A stretch of DNA of 64,000 nucleotides from Phytopythium helicoides (taxonomy: Eukaryota > Oomycota > Peronosporomycetes > Pythiales > Pythiaceae). The notes under the pieces are model-generated. The model was not told the DNA's origin, did no database searches, and worked only from the letters and a program-made list of their open reading frames with translations. Positions 23,287 through 33,578 of this stretch are shown piece after piece. Location of the stretch: NCBI GenBank assembly GCA_024867545.1, contig JANFNE010000011.1, forward strand, positions 620,001 to 684,000. Reading direction: 5' to 3'. Both the position numbers and the translations under genes were made by a program. Position 1 is the first letter of the stretch. Every line of letters starts with the position of its first letter.

Positions 23287-25182
23287 ATGGGTTCATTTTC
23301 CAAAAATCAACCTTTTGACGCAGTTGAAGCCGACATGATGCACAAAGCCGACAAGGCCAAGCGCCGCCGACTCTCGGCCTACGCGACCCCCGCGAGCGAC
23401 GACACCGTGCTGGTTGGTGCGCGAACTGTTCTGCAGCGAGCGCACGCTCGCGTGGGAGCGCTGACCCACGCGGCGGCGCTCGTGTCGACGTTTCTGTGCT
23501 GTCCGCGGCGCTGGGCGATCGAGACGGCGGTCGAGCGTGGGTTTCTGGACCTCGCGTGGCGGGTCGCGAGGACAATGGCCAGCGACAACGTCACGAGTGA
23601 GTTCGTGAAGCGAGGGGACGCGCAGAGAGGGATGGAGGCGGCCGCTGGGGTCGGGAAGCTTGACCTGATGGTGTTTCTGTGGGACTCGTTTGGCGCGTAC
23701 GTCTCTCCTGCTGTGATATCGAGCGCTGCGAAGCGAGGACATGTGGACGTGATGGAGTGGTGTTTGGAAAAAATCTCACCGCTAAGTGCTGACAAGATGG
23801 CAATGTTCTTCACAAGCGATGCACTTGGTTTTGCCGTTGATAACGGACATTTCGACGCAGTGTTGTGGCTGCTGAAGCTTCGACCACTGGAGGAGCAGGA
23901 CGGGCACATGGTTGTACGCGCTGCACAAGCTGGACACCTGGACATTCTTGAGCTGCTGTACGAACGCTTTTCCGCTCGCGATCTCGTCGAGTCGATCGGA
24001 AATGAATGCCGGTGCGCAATGGATATGGCTGCTGGTGGCGGCCACCTGCATGTTGTGCATTGGTTTCATGCCCACACCCCTCACGGATGTACGCCAAAGG
24101 CGATAGATTTTGCAGCGGCAAACGGCCATCTTGGGGTTGTTCAGTGGCTGGATGCTCATCGAACGGAGGGATGCACAACTCAAGCAATGGATCGAGCAGC
24201 AGAGCATGGGCACCTACAAATTGTTCAATTCCTCCACGATAACCGACAAGAAGGGTGCACTGATGACACCATGGATTTTGCTGCTGCCAATGGGCACCTC
24301 GACGTTGTAATGTTTCTTCATGAAAAACGAACTGAAGGCTGTACCGTCGCGGCGATGGATCAAGCAGCAGGTGAGGGTCACATAGAGCTAGTGGAATGGC
24401 TTCACACACATCGAACAGAGGGCTGCACCGACGCAGCGATGGATGCAGCAGCGAGTGGAGGGCATCTCGACGTTGTAGTGTTTTTGCATAACAACCGCAC
24501 CGAAGGCTGCACAACGGAAGCGATGGATCTGGCTGCCGGCGAAAATCACATGGATGTCGTGCAATGGCTGCAAGATAACCGGAAAGAAGGCTGCACAACG
24601 GAAGCGATGGATCTTGCAGCCAAAAATGGTCACTTGGAGATGGTTCGATGGTTGCACCTCAATCGAAGTGAAGGTTGCACGGCACGGGCTATGGACTCTG
24701 CAGCATCAAATGGCCATCTGAAAGTGCTCAAGTATCTCCACGAAAACCGCATCGGAGATTGCACAAAGAACGCCATAGTTGGTGCTGCCTGTCACGGTCA
24801 TCTAGATGTGCTCGAGTGGATATTCGAGAATCTATCCGTGGGCTGCCCAATGCACGCGATGGAGTTGGCTGCAGGACACGGGCACCTCAACGTTGTTCAA
24901 TGGCTGGACGCGAAGTACCCTAACGCTCGCTCGCCACGTACTGCGGGCTCGGCTGCCGCTGCTGGCGAGATGAGAATCCTGGAATGGATTCGTCGCTACC
25001 ATCCCGAGTGGATCACTCAACAAGAAGTGTGTGCAGCCGCTCATCCCGGGTACCTCGAGGTCGTGCAGTGGGGCATGCATCACTTTCCGAGCATCCAGCT
25101 GGAGGATATGCACAACCTTGGCTCCATTCGCGGTCCTCAAATCCACGTCTCGCTGTGGCACGAGGCGAACAGAAGGACATGA
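23287..25182 (+). CDS. Ankyrin-like repeat protein with 28-residue units
   Basis: Single exon, 631 residues. After a charged N-terminus (possible alternative start at the internal Met-Met near 23335) comes an all-helical region with degenerate ankyrin-like motifs. Ten units of exactly 28 residues then run from residue about 268 to 547, each of the form C-T-x-x-A-M-D-x-A-A-x-x-G-H-L-x-V-V-x-W-L-H-x-x-R-x-E-G. Canonical ankyrin repeats are about 33 residues, so the loop is shortened. The AA-x-x-GHL core is typical of large oomycete and giant-virus ankyrin families that mediate protein binding. No catalytic domain or F-box was recognised. The repeat identity is clear; the binding partner is unknown. 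Confidence 0.85.
   Translation: MGSFSKNQPFDAVEADMMHKADKAKRRRLSAYATPASDDTVLVGARTVLQRAHARVGALTHAAALVSTFLCCPRRWAIETAVERGFLDLAWRVARTMASDNVTSEFVKRGDAQRGMEAAAGVGKLDLMVFLWDSFGAYVSPAVISSAAKRGHVDVMEWCLEKISPLSADKMAMFFTSDALGFAVDNGHFDAVLWLLKLRPLEEQDGHMVVRAAQAGHLDILELLYERFSARDLVESIGNECRCAMDMAAGGGHLHVVHWFHAHTPHGCTPKAIDFAAANGHLGVVQWLDAHRTEGCTTQAMDRAAEHGHLQIVQFLHDNRQEGCTDDTMDFAAANGHLDVVMFLHEKRTEGCTVAAMDQAAGEGHIELVEWLHTHRTEGCTDAAMDAAASGGHLDVVVFLHNNRTEGCTTEAMDLAAGENHMDVVQWLQDNRKEGCTTEAMDLAAKNGHLEMVRWLHLNRSEGCTARAMDSAASNGHLKVLKYLHENRIGDCTKNAIVGAACHGHLDVLEWIFENLSVGCPMHAMELAAGHGHLNVVQWLDAKYPNARSPRTAGSAAAAGEMRILEWIRRYHPEWITQQEVCAAAHPGYLEVVQWGMHHFPSIQLEDMHNLGSIRGPQIHVSLWHEANRRT
24088..24927 (+). repeat. Ten in-frame 84-bp tandem repeats inside the ankyrin-like gene
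   Basis: Cys codons that begin each 28-residue unit occur at 24088, 24172, 24256, 24340, 24424, 24508, 24592, 24676, 24760 and 24844, a strict 84-bp period with no indel. The units are diverged at DNA level, so this is an old protein-coding array rather than a recent satellite. Confidence 0.85.
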
Positions 25183-25307
25183 AGTCATCCGTTTCATGTT
25201 GGTTCAATTATCTTGGTTTCAGTATACCTGCTCATACAAACCTCACTCTATCAGAAAAACAACACAACAAAACAAATTGGCGCGCCCGCCAAAAAAGGCA
25301 AACGCCC

Positions 25308-27842
25308 ATGCAGCCAACCGACGCGACGCCGCCCGTGGGGACGCTGCGCTTCCTGCAGTGGAAGCAGCAGCGCGACCGCGAGCGCCGCCAGCAGCTCCCG
25401 ATGGCCGCGTCGCCCGTCGAGTCGCCGCCGCAGCGCCGAGAGCGGCGGCTGCCCACGCACAGCGAAGAGGAAGACGAGCTGGTTGGGCTGCTGCTGGAGC
25501 GCGAGTGGCAGGAGCACGTCAGCCGCGCGGCCAGCGAGCAGCAGGCGCAGCCCACGGGCCACGCGCGCAGGTCCACAATGCCAGCGCAGAGCGAGGAGCG
25601 CAGGGCCGAGCGCCGGCCGTTCGGCAGCGACCCGCGCGTCAAAGTGCCGCCGGCGATTCAGCGCGAGGAGATTAGCAGGCAGTACGCGTTCCAGCCGGGG
25701 TCGTCGTCGCGCTGGAGGTCTATGAAGAGGCAGGAGACGAGCAGTCCGGAGCCGCTGTGGCTGCAGGACGAGGCGGACGCTGACCGCATGCTGGAGCAGG
25801 CGGCCAAGACGGATGACGGAGAGCGCAAGGACCTATGGGACAACTTCTACATCAGCTCGACGAAGGCAGGAGCCATCCCGCAAGAGCCTTCTCCTCTGGA
25901 CAGCGCGCGAGCCTCCATTGATCCGCCGCCGAGTGTTGCAAGCCGTGGGTTTGGTAGCGGCACATCCACACGGACAGACAAGAATTCGGCTGGCGCGGAT
26001 GCCTGGAGTCCGCATATTACAGATGATGTCGACAAAGTCATTCGCCGTCAGCGCTCGAGTGGATCTAGTCGTGGCAATGAAAAGCAAAAGGAAGACATTT
26101 CTGAGTCATCATCGACGGTGCACGAGCCTGTAGCAGAGCCAAGAGATACTAGAGCAGCAAACTCGCCAAGCGCAGTGTCACCGACTCCATCAAGCAACCC
26201 TCTCTTGTGGACGATGCTAGCAGACCAGAAACGCATCCTTTCCGAGTCACTGCCTCCTTGGAGCGTACGCGTATTGACTGGCTGTATAGCAATCGGAATC
26301 GGAGGCTTCTTTGTCGAGCAACTGATGGAGATTGCCGGTATCTTCTCCAGAAGCACTCCGTTCACGCTATCCAGGGCAGAGCAAGATCGGATGCATGCAC
26401 GTCTTGAAGGTCTTCAGAGCGAGCTACGTGGTTTTCGCTCTGCCGCTTCAGAGATCGACGCGCATTCGCAAAAGGTGTTCCAGGAAGTCCGACATCATTT
26501 GGATAGAATGCGGTACGAGCGCGAACGTCACCAGGACATGGTCGCCAAGGAGATGCACGAGCTTCGGCGCTATATTCTTCGCATGACATACGAGATGGTT
26601 GAACACGAGCGTGAAGTAATTCACGAACGGCTGAAGGAGATGGTCGGTGTCAAGGTTGCAGAGGAGATCGTAACTTCACAAGAAGAAAGGTCCTCAACAG
26701 ACAACAGTGCCGCCAACACAACAGAATCATCCCAGTCTGAGCCAATGAACAATTCCGAGACAAGCAGAGCTGATCTCAAGGCCCACGATCCTAGTGAAGC
26801 TCGCCTGTCTGTTGATGGTAACGTCGAGACCGCGACCAAGTCTGCTCCAGTCATTGATCTCCCAGCTAAAAAAGACATGTTTCCAGTTCATGACGACGTG
26901 AACTCGGTCGAACCTTCTGAGATTGCTGTCGTGGCTGACACGCTACGTCCAGCTGTCTCCATCGCGACACCTGCGAAGGCTTCGAAACCTGTCAGGCCCC
27001 AGACACCTGTTGAAACGCGGCAAATGCTGCTCATCTCATGGCCGATCGCACTGGCACTTGCTGTTATGATCGTATTTGGAGCATACATTGGGCTCCGTCT
27101 TCGAAGCAAAAACCGACGCAATCGCCTGCTCAGTGGACCTACACAGCAGCGTCAGGGACAGGAGCGCCAACGATTTTTCTCGCCGTCACGCCGATCAACC
27201 CGTGCTGAAGGGAAGCAAGAAGACGGGTGGGAATCTGCTGGGTCTGAGTACAGTGTCGAAACGGTGGCTCTCATGACTCCAGTGAATAGCGAGGGTGAAG
27301 AGAATGAAGACGAGCCTGGCGGGTTCAGAGATGATATCAGCGAATACTATGATGATCAATCTGAACACAAGAGCTTTGCGAGTAGTGTCGGCTCGAGCCA
27401 GGCTGACGATGAGGATGACATGTCAGAAGACGATGTCCACGATTCATCGAGCGACGATGAGCGCCGACGAGAGATGGGGGAGGAATGGGATCGAATGGAG
27501 GACGAGGAAGATGACGAGGAGGACAACCAGGGCGATCCGGATAATCAAGAGCAAGAGCGAGAGCAAACACATCGAGAAACGGTGGTCGATTCACCCGTGG
27601 TATTCCGCCGCGAGTCATCTCCCGAGTCGGACCGAGCGCCAGTGTACCGGATGGCTACAACTGAGGTGCGCAATCATGTCATGGATGATTGGCTTCGACA
27701 ATTGGTTCCTAATCTGCATTTGCATCTCGAATTGCGACAGCGACGATTCCCGTTCGTGACACGCGCGGACGAGCCCAAGGCGCCCGAGGCAGCGAGCATC
27801 AACCGGTTGAAGCGGCGGCAGTTCGCAATGCAGTATTTATGA
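25308..27842 (+). CDS. Large two-transmembrane coiled-coil protein, function unknown
   Basis: Single exon, 844 residues from ATG 25308. Although the frame is open upstream, this is the first good Met after a short AT-rich leader. A basic, disordered N-terminal 300 residues rich in Arg/Ser/Glu lead to a hydrophobic segment near residues 318-345. A long charged coiled coil (about 355-450; MRYERERHQDMVAKEMHELRR) follows. After a disordered linker, a second TM lies near 573-596 (ISWPIALALAVMIVFGAYIG) with a positive RLRSKNRRNR flank. An acidic Asp/Glu/Ser-rich tail follows at about 660-745. Two TMs flanking a coiled coil could fit an organelle or nuclear-envelope tether, but this is speculation. 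No family was recognised. Confidence 0.7.
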   Translation: MQPTDATPPVGTLRFLQWKQQRDRERRQQLPMAASPVESPPQRRERRLPTHSEEEDELVGLLLEREWQEHVSRAASEQQAQPTGHARRSTMPAQSEERRAERRPFGSDPRVKVPPAIQREEISRQYAFQPGSSSRWRSMKRQETSSPEPLWLQDEADADRMLEQAAKTDDGERKDLWDNFYISSTKAGAIPQEPSPLDSARASIDPPPSVASRGFGSGTSTRTDKNSAGADAWSPHITDDVDKVIRRQRSSGSSRGNEKQKEDISESSSTVHEPVAEPRDTRAANSPSAVSPTPSSNPLLWTMLADQKRILSESLPPWSVRVLTGCIAIGIGGFFVEQLMEIAGIFSRSTPFTLSRAEQDRMHARLEGLQSELRGFRSAASEIDAHSQKVFQEVRHHLDRMRYERERHQDMVAKEMHELRRYILRMTYEMVEHEREVIHERLKEMVGVKVAEEIVTSQEERSSTDNSAANTTESSQSEPMNNSETSRADLKAHDPSEARLSVDGNVETATKSAPVIDLPAKKDMFPVHDDVNSVEPSEIAVVADTLRPAVSIATPAKASKPVRPQTPVETRQMLLISWPIALALAVMIVFGAYIGLRLRSKNRRNRLLSGPTQQRQGQERQRFFSPSRRSTRAEGKQEDGWESAGSEYSVETVALMTPVNSEGEENEDEPGGFRDDISEYYDDQSEHKSFASSVGSSQADDEDDMSEDDVHDSSSDDERRREMGEEWDRMEDEEDDEEDNQGDPDNQEQEREQTHRETVVDSPVVFRRESSPESDRAPVYRMATTEVRNHVMDDWLRQLVPNLHLHLELRQRRFPFVTRADEPKAPEAASINRLKRRQFAMQYL

Positions 27843-28038
27843 ATGACGATGGCTATGGGTACACAAACATTCTTCGGAGCCGTGCCATTTTGCGCCTCAC
27901 AGTACTCTCTCCTCTCCATACTCCGCTACAGTCATGCAGGTTCCCAACCCATGGTGGTCACTTTCGAGGACTGCAGTGCCTCGCTCTCCCAGCGGAAAGT
28001 GGATGGGAGTCATTCTGCAACTGCCTCCGCCCGCCTCG

Positions 28039-28769
28039 ATGCTGCTGCGCTCCGCCTCCCGCGTCTGCCGCCGTTCGCCGCCCGCGCGCTCGCTGGTCGT
28101 CGGCCAGCGGCTGCTCGCAACGTCTGCGGGCTCGGAGAACGCGAGCGGCGTCTACTTCACCACTCGTGCGTGGCGAGGGAGCTCCTGTGACGCTCATGAT
28201 TTTTGATTTTTTTTTTTTTTTTTTTTTTTTTTTGTTTTCTATTGGAATGCAGGCGACCAAATCCGCGGACGCGAGGTGCTCGAGGAGTTCGGCATGGTCA
28301 CGGCGGTTGCGGTGCGCTCCAAGTCGGTCGTGAGCGATATGTACGTCGCGCTCGCGGGGCTCGTCGGTGGTGCGTTTATGGCTTTTAATGGTTTTGAGCG
28401 TGGGAGGATGTTTGTGACGTGAGTCATGCCATTACGTGCAGGAGAGGCCGCCTCGTACACGTCGCTGATCAATGAAACGGTGGCGGAGGCCGTGCATCGT
28501 GTGCAGTACGCGGCCAAGGTGGGTAGAGCCGTCGATCCCGTTTTGTACGATCCAGCAAACTGACAGCTTGGCTGGGGTAGTCGCTTGGAGCCACGGCCGT
28601 CGTCAACGTGCGCTTCGACACCAACACAACGATGAACCGCCTCGTGTTTGGTATGCATTGCTCGGTGGTGTGCTATGGCACAGCCGTGCGCTGCCGACCC
28701 ATGAAGGACGCCGCCGGTAACGTCAAGGCCCCGACGCTCAGCTCTGCCGACGGCATTACCAAACTTTAG
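28039..28769 (+). CDS. YbjQ/UPF0145 family protein with a mitochondrial-type presequence
   Basis: Four exons: 28039-28165, 28253-28369, 28442-28518 and 28581-28769, giving 169 residues in phase. The N-terminal 40 residues are Arg/Ser/Leu-rich without acids (MLLRSASRVCRRSPPARS), like a mitochondrial targeting peptide. The rest matches the bacterial YbjQ (DUF74) fold. It has IRGREVLEEFGMVTAVAVRSKSV, a Tyr-Thr-Ser-Leu-Ile-Asn helix, AVHRVQYAAKSLGATAVVNVRFDT, and a beta-rich end with VVCYGTAV. Bacterial homologues form pentameric rings and have been called heavy-metal-binding by domain name only; the biochemical role is not established. Intron 1 contains a 27-T run. Family assignment is good, location inferred. 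Confidence 0.82.
28207..28233 (+). repeat. T27 homopolymer inside intron 1 of the YbjQ-like gene
   Basis: Twenty-seven uninterrupted T lie about 17 bp upstream of the 3' splice site (AATGCAG). It may act as an extreme polypyrimidine tract, or it may be slippage expansion or an assembly-inflated run. Confidence 0.85.
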
Positions 28770-28843
28770 GATCTGTGGGAGTGCTGTAGTTTGCCAGAGT
28801 ACCAGCCCCGCTCCTAGACATAGCAAGGCACCATGCACAAACC

Positions 28844-30235
28844 CTATCGTCCCCCGGATACTTTGGGCAGAGCCTTTTGAATCATTTGTACTTCCAGCAA
28901 GGACTCGACATCGCTCGATTCCAAGCCTGCGCGTGCAAATGCTGTGCAAGACTCTGCACAAGCATCTATCTCCTTTTTCTTGACAGAATAGCCTCCTCCA
29001 AGATACTTTCCTCCAAACTCGCTTCGCGCAAAGAGCTCACGCTGGGCACCTTCTCGACCTCCTGCGATCACAGCTTCGTTATCTCTCGGTTCGTCTCTAC
29101 TGTTATTTTGGAGTCGCCGAGAAAATTTGGTTGCAGTGGTCCCATCTTCGACGAATTCAAGGTCAGAGAACTGGCGGTTCAGAGTACTACCAGAAGTACA
29201 CGGTTCGTCCTCGGCTCTTTCAGAGCGCTCGTCCAGCCTCAAAGTCGACAAGTACGTTGGTCGTGGGGCGGTAGCTCTCGCTAGAACCCGCTTTTGCTCA
29301 CGGACAAAGCGCATGGTCTCTTTTCTAGAGGATTTGTCATGCTGTCGTTCATCGTACTGGTTGCTGTCGCTTAGTGGCACCAAAACCGGGGCGCTTTGGG
29401 TATTCGTTGCCCCACTAGTAGGCAGGCCGGTTTGAGGAAAATCCAAATGTGCCAACGAAGACGCCTTCAAATGCCCAAACGGCTCGGTAGTAAGGTCTGG
29501 GAGCCCACAATCCGTTTCCAGATTGTGTTTCTTCAGTGAAATTGTCTTTGGGTCATTGTGAATATTCTTGCGCCGATTCTCAGCGTCTCTTGTATCTAAC
29601 TGCTGCTGGCGCAGCTGTGATTGCATCTCTTTCCTTTTCCTCATTTCATGTTTAGCACGTTTTGCTTTTGCTGCCTTCATCTCTGAAGCTTGCCCAATAT
29701 TTGCCACTAATGGCACTTTCACGATTCCATCTATGCCCAAAAATTGTGGGTTCTCCAATCTGAACCCGTGATAGCTCGGCACCGAATCCGACAGGGCATG
29801 CAGACCAATCTTTTTTATCTCGAGCTTTTGTCGTTGGGGGACGGTTGTGCCGATGGCTGTTTTCTTCGCTTCCTCCATCGCGTGCCTTACAGATGAATGT
29901 TCTTCATAATGAATTTCATTCAAACCAGAAGACGCTCGACCTTGAAGCACTTTTTCAAGCATCGTACGGGCCTCACGCTCCCGAATTCTTGGATGCTCTG
30001 AGGGTGAGAACATGGAGATTTCATTCGACGATGGTTCAAACCTACGGTGATGATCAAGGTATCGGTGGGCTCGAGTGCCCAGCAAGAATTGCAGCGGCAC
30101 ATGGTCACCCATGACTTGATCTTGCAGGAATTGAACGAGTTGGAGGTTTTGCAAAGCTGCGACACAAAGCAGCAAGTTCTCGCAGCTTGCTTGGATACGC
30201 TTGCTATATTCGCCAGGGTATTTTGGGAAAACCAA
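28844..30235 (-). CDS. Hypothetical protein with basic central helix
   Basis: An open frame of 464 codons on the minus strand. The first in-frame ATG is at 30112, but conserved-looking residues (ENLLLCVAALQNLQLVQFLQDQV) precede it. A small upstream exon is therefore likely, for example one joining at the AATATAG acceptor near 30203. The product is hydrophilic, with a Lys/Arg/Glu-rich helix (AKAKRAKHEMRKRKEMQSQLRQ) in the middle and Ser/Thr/Asp-rich low-complexity sequence after it. No domain was recognised. It ends tail-to-tail 74 bp from the YbjQ-like gene and is divergent from the choline-transporter-like gene. The 5' end is unresolved. Confidence 0.6.
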   Translation of the reverse strand: MVFPKYPGEYSKRIQASCENLLLCVAALQNLQLVQFLQDQVMGDHVPLQFLLGTRAHRYLDHHRRFEPSSNEISMFSPSEHPRIREREARTMLEKVLQGRASSGLNEIHYEEHSSVRHAMEEAKKTAIGTTVPQRQKLEIKKIGLHALSDSVPSYHGFRLENPQFLGIDGIVKVPLVANIGQASEMKAAKAKRAKHEMRKRKEMQSQLRQQQLDTRDAENRRKNIHNDPKTISLKKHNLETDCGLPDLTTEPFGHLKASSLAHLDFPQTGLPTSGATNTQSAPVLVPLSDSNQYDERQHDKSSRKETMRFVREQKRVLARATAPRPTYLSTLRLDERSERAEDEPCTSGSTLNRQFSDLEFVEDGTTATKFSRRLQNNSRDEPRDNEAVIAGGREGAQRELFARSEFGGKYLGGGYSVKKKEIDACAESCTAFARAGLESSDVESLLEVQMIQKALPKVSGGR

Positions 30236-30326
30236 GGTGGCACATGGAGCGCAGCTGATGTGGACTCATTTCTACAACAGCAACGACGCCATCAAGCACA
30301 GCCTTCGCTACTGACTATTCGCACCA

Positions 30327-32745
30327 ATGGCAGTTTGTTGTGGAAAGTCTAGTAGCGATGACTCAGATGCAGTCGATGCTGCCAAAGGCACTGGCGCATT
30401 TGTGCCAAAAAGCAAACGAAAGTGCGTGCCATAGCATCCTCAAGATTGTCGAGCTGATTACTAACTTGTAGCTGACGAGTGCAGATGCCGCGATGTGCTG
30501 TGCTGCCTCTTGTTCCTCGCTTACTGGGTTGGAATGGTTCGTCGTGCCAGTTATAATTCATCCTGAGCACATATCTTGACGTGTTGTTCCCTATTCAGGT
30601 CATCATTGCCATCCTTTCTGCCAAGACTGGTCAACCACTTCGGTAAGTGGCATTTCCATTCTGTAGGGCGAGTGAAATGTTCTCATCGTCCAATGCAGCC
30701 TGGTGTACGGTCGAGACTATGCTGGGAACGTATGCGGAGACGGTGCGCTCTCAGGTGCAACCTTTACAGCGTACCCTCGGCTTGATGAGGATCTCATGGA
30801 CGGCTTGACGGCGGGTCTTAGCCCCACGGAAATTAAGTTTTTCGGCGTCTGTGTTTCGTCATGCCCGATGCAAGGGGACCAAGTGTGCACTTATGACAAC
30901 TCGACCTGCTGGACATCCGCTCAGGACACCTCGATTGTTCTCTTTCGCTGTCTTCCTGTCGAGAGCTCGAATGAGACAGTCATTGCTGAAGAATGTTTGG
31001 ACCCAGTTGGCGCCGACCCCGCGTGCACTGCGGAGGCTTATATGAGTGGTGACTGTGCGGAAGTATGTCACTCCAAACGTGTCGAGAAAGAAGTCTGGGA
31101 GGTGGCAGCAACAACTCCAAATCCCCTCGTAGAGCAGCTCCAAGGGCACATTCAGATTCTTGGACGATTACTTGGTGACATGGCTGCGGCCAAGTGGCTC
31201 GTTCTTGCCATTGGGGGTGTTGGAGCTCTCGCACTTGGTGTCGTGTGGCTCATTGCATTGCAATTCTTCGCTGGGTGCATGGTTTGGGTCACATGCGCAC
31301 TTGTTCTTGTGGTCCTTATCATCATGAGCCTTTTCTGCTCTGTGCGCGGAGGACTCATCTCGAGCTCGCAGCTTAGCTCCCTTTCATTTCTGGCAGAAAA
31401 CAACGCTACTTCGGCTGCCATAGCAAGTGTTACGTCGTCATCGTCAACGACAACCAGCACCCTGCAGTTTAAAGTGGCCGGATACCTCCTCTGGGCACTC
31501 ACGATCATCGTGTTCCTGCTCCTGATCGCCATGCATAAACGTATCAAGATCGCGGTGGCAGTGATTAGAGAAAGCTCTCGCGCCATCCGCAAGATGCCAC
31601 TACTTCTACTTTGGCCTATCATCCCGACGGTTTTCTTCATTGTTCTTGTGGTGTATAGTATCGCGATTGCGGCTTGCATCCTTAGTTCGGACGATCTACT
31701 CGGTGCGGCAGCCTCCACGCTAAGTAGCATCGATGAATCCACCACCGTTGACTTGAACGCAACCCAGTCGATGCCACCAAAGACAGCTCAGCAGGCTATT
31801 CTTGCGTTTCATGTGTTTGGGTTCCTTTGGACCAACCAGCTCATACAAGCCATCTCGATCTGTGCGATTGCTGGATCCGTGGCCCAATATTACTGGACAT
31901 CACCCGATGAACGTGGGCGACGCAAGATGGATGCTCGATTTCCGGTTGCTCGCGCCGTGTGGCATACGCTGCGGTTCTCGCTTGGCTCTCTGTGCTTCGG
32001 CTCTTTCATTATTGCCTTTGTCCAATTTCTTCGACTCGTGCTCGAGTACATTGACCACAAGTACGGTAACACTCGCGATGATGCTAACAACTATCATGAT
32101 AGAGCTAACAGATTGTTGTGATTGTGTTGGTGTAGCACCAAAGAGTTACAAAAAGGCAATCGTATCGTTAAAGTGGCCTTCATGGCCATCAAGTGCTGCC
32201 TCTGGTGTTTCGAGAAGTGCTTGAAATTCCTGTCGAAGAACGCATACATCGTGATCTCCATGAAGGGAACCTCATTCTGCTCGGCGTCTGTGTCAGCATT
32301 CAAGCTATTGCTCAACAATCTCGCCCGGGTTGCGGTCGTTAACACGATCAGCTTTTTCTTGTTGCTTCTCGCAAAGCTCACGATCACACTGGCAGCTGGA
32401 GTTGCAGTCTTTGCGGCGATCGCACATTCACAAGATGCCAATAGCCCTCTTGGGATTTTAGGTGGTCAGCCTGTGACATCTCCCATGGCCCCAGTGCTTG
32501 CAACCGGTATCCTCGCTTGGCTTGTATCGTCTGCGTTCATGAACGTCTACGATACCGCTATCGACACGATTCTACTATGCTTTTGCGAGGATTCGCATTT
32601 GACAGGAGGAGCTGCCAGCGAATTTATGAGTGAGGAGCTTCGCCGAATCATGGGAGCACCAGCCGGAGGTAAACGTACAGTGATCCACGTCGCACCCGCC
32701 ACTTCTCCAGGAACTGCCAAGGCTGAGAATGAGACGGATATTTAG
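30327..32745 (+). CDS. Choline transporter-like protein (SLC44/CTL family)
   Basis: Five exons: 30327-30421, 30485-30536, 30599-30642, 30699-32060 and 32136-32745, giving 720 residues. The N-terminus has the CTL signature CRDVLCCLLFLAYWVG followed, after the first TM, by GQPLRLVYGRDYAGNVCG. A Cys-rich extracellular loop comes next. Eight or more TM segments follow in the PF04515 region, including the C-terminal KCCLWCFEKCLKFLSKNAYI block. SLC44 proteins move choline, and in some cases ethanolamine, across plasma or mitochondrial membranes for phospholipid synthesis. Most introns are ordinary GT/AG; the second uses GTTCGT. The last exon is required to recover the conserved C-terminal block. 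Family certain, substrate inferred. Confidence 0.93.
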
Positions 32746-32822
32746 TAGATATTAGCTGCATAACAATTCATAAGCGTGTCGGCACGCTCTCAATTTACTA
32801 CAGCATTCCTGCTCTGATGACA

Positions 32823-33578
32823 CTAGATTGCTGCAGCAGTTGAGTATGCACAAACAACAAGCTTTTTCTTCCACTTGCTATCGTGGGCTTCTCGATTTTG
32901 TTGTGCTCGCGTTTTACGCTCCTGTCGACGCCGTGCACGCCGCACTCGATCTTCTTTTTTTACTCGGGCCAACCATGAAGCGTACGCAGCAGCCGCTTGC
33001 TCTTCATCTGTGTGCTTTTTTGCTGGAGACTGTGGCGCGGCAGCTCCCTTCGGCTTGACCTTGGGATTGACATGTTGGGATGCTGGCTTTCCTGCCACAT
33101 CCAAAACCTAGGACCCATCACATGTGAGCTAAACCAATAACATGCCAGCAGTTGTCAAAGCTTTGATCAGACTTTGGTGGATTGCTGATCTTGAATGCTC
33201 TCCTTCTTTTGACGAATCTCCCGGTTCTTGCGAGCGCACCACTCGCGAAAGGCAGCCTCACTTTTGGCTTGCTTTTCTGCCTCTTCATCGTCCCCTCTGC
33301 CATTTAATACAGACATTTTGGCTACGGCAGCAGCAGCTTTGCGCTTCTGTGCTAGCCACACGTCGAATGGAATGCGCTGGTGCACCTGTCCAAAGGACAT
33401 GCATATCAAACGGCTCAGCCCCATCGTATTTGACATTTGAATTCCTGGGCCGCACTTGTTGCATTTGTCTTCTGCAGGCCTCATCAGGCGCAGTCGTCAC
33501 AGCAAGCCGCTCTTGCCAGTGCCACTGCTTGGGTTCCATCTCTGTCAAATTCTTGCGTGTCGTGCGCATACATACCAA
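32823..33578 (-). CDS. CCDC34-like coiled-coil protein (5' end incomplete)
   Basis: At least three exons: about 33578-33456, 33385-33173 and 33107-32823. Spliced motifs are F-D-V-W-L-A-Q-K-R, then EAAFREWCARKNREIRQKK, then YASWLARVKKEDRVRRARRR. Repeated x-W-(L/C)-x-x-K modules in a charged helix are typical of CCDC34, a ciliary/flagellar assembly protein in animals; zoospore flagella would be a reasonable setting here. The 33173 donor is GTCTGA, a weak site. The 33578 boundary is only the end of the open frame (a TTG codon, no ATG). Upstream sequence to about 33790 looks exonic in pieces but I could not order it. Orthology is tentative. Confidence 0.5.

Noticed and set aside
24088..24927. CRISPR-like or satellite array
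   Set aside because: The 84-bp periodicity is in frame, diverged at DNA level and encodes ankyrin-like units; there are no constant repeats with unique spacers.
30047..30352. Plus-strand frame of 101 codons just before the choline-transporter-like gene
   Set aside because: It overlaps the N-terminal part of the minus-strand hypothetical gene and runs past the transporter start in a different frame, so it is best explained as a shadow.
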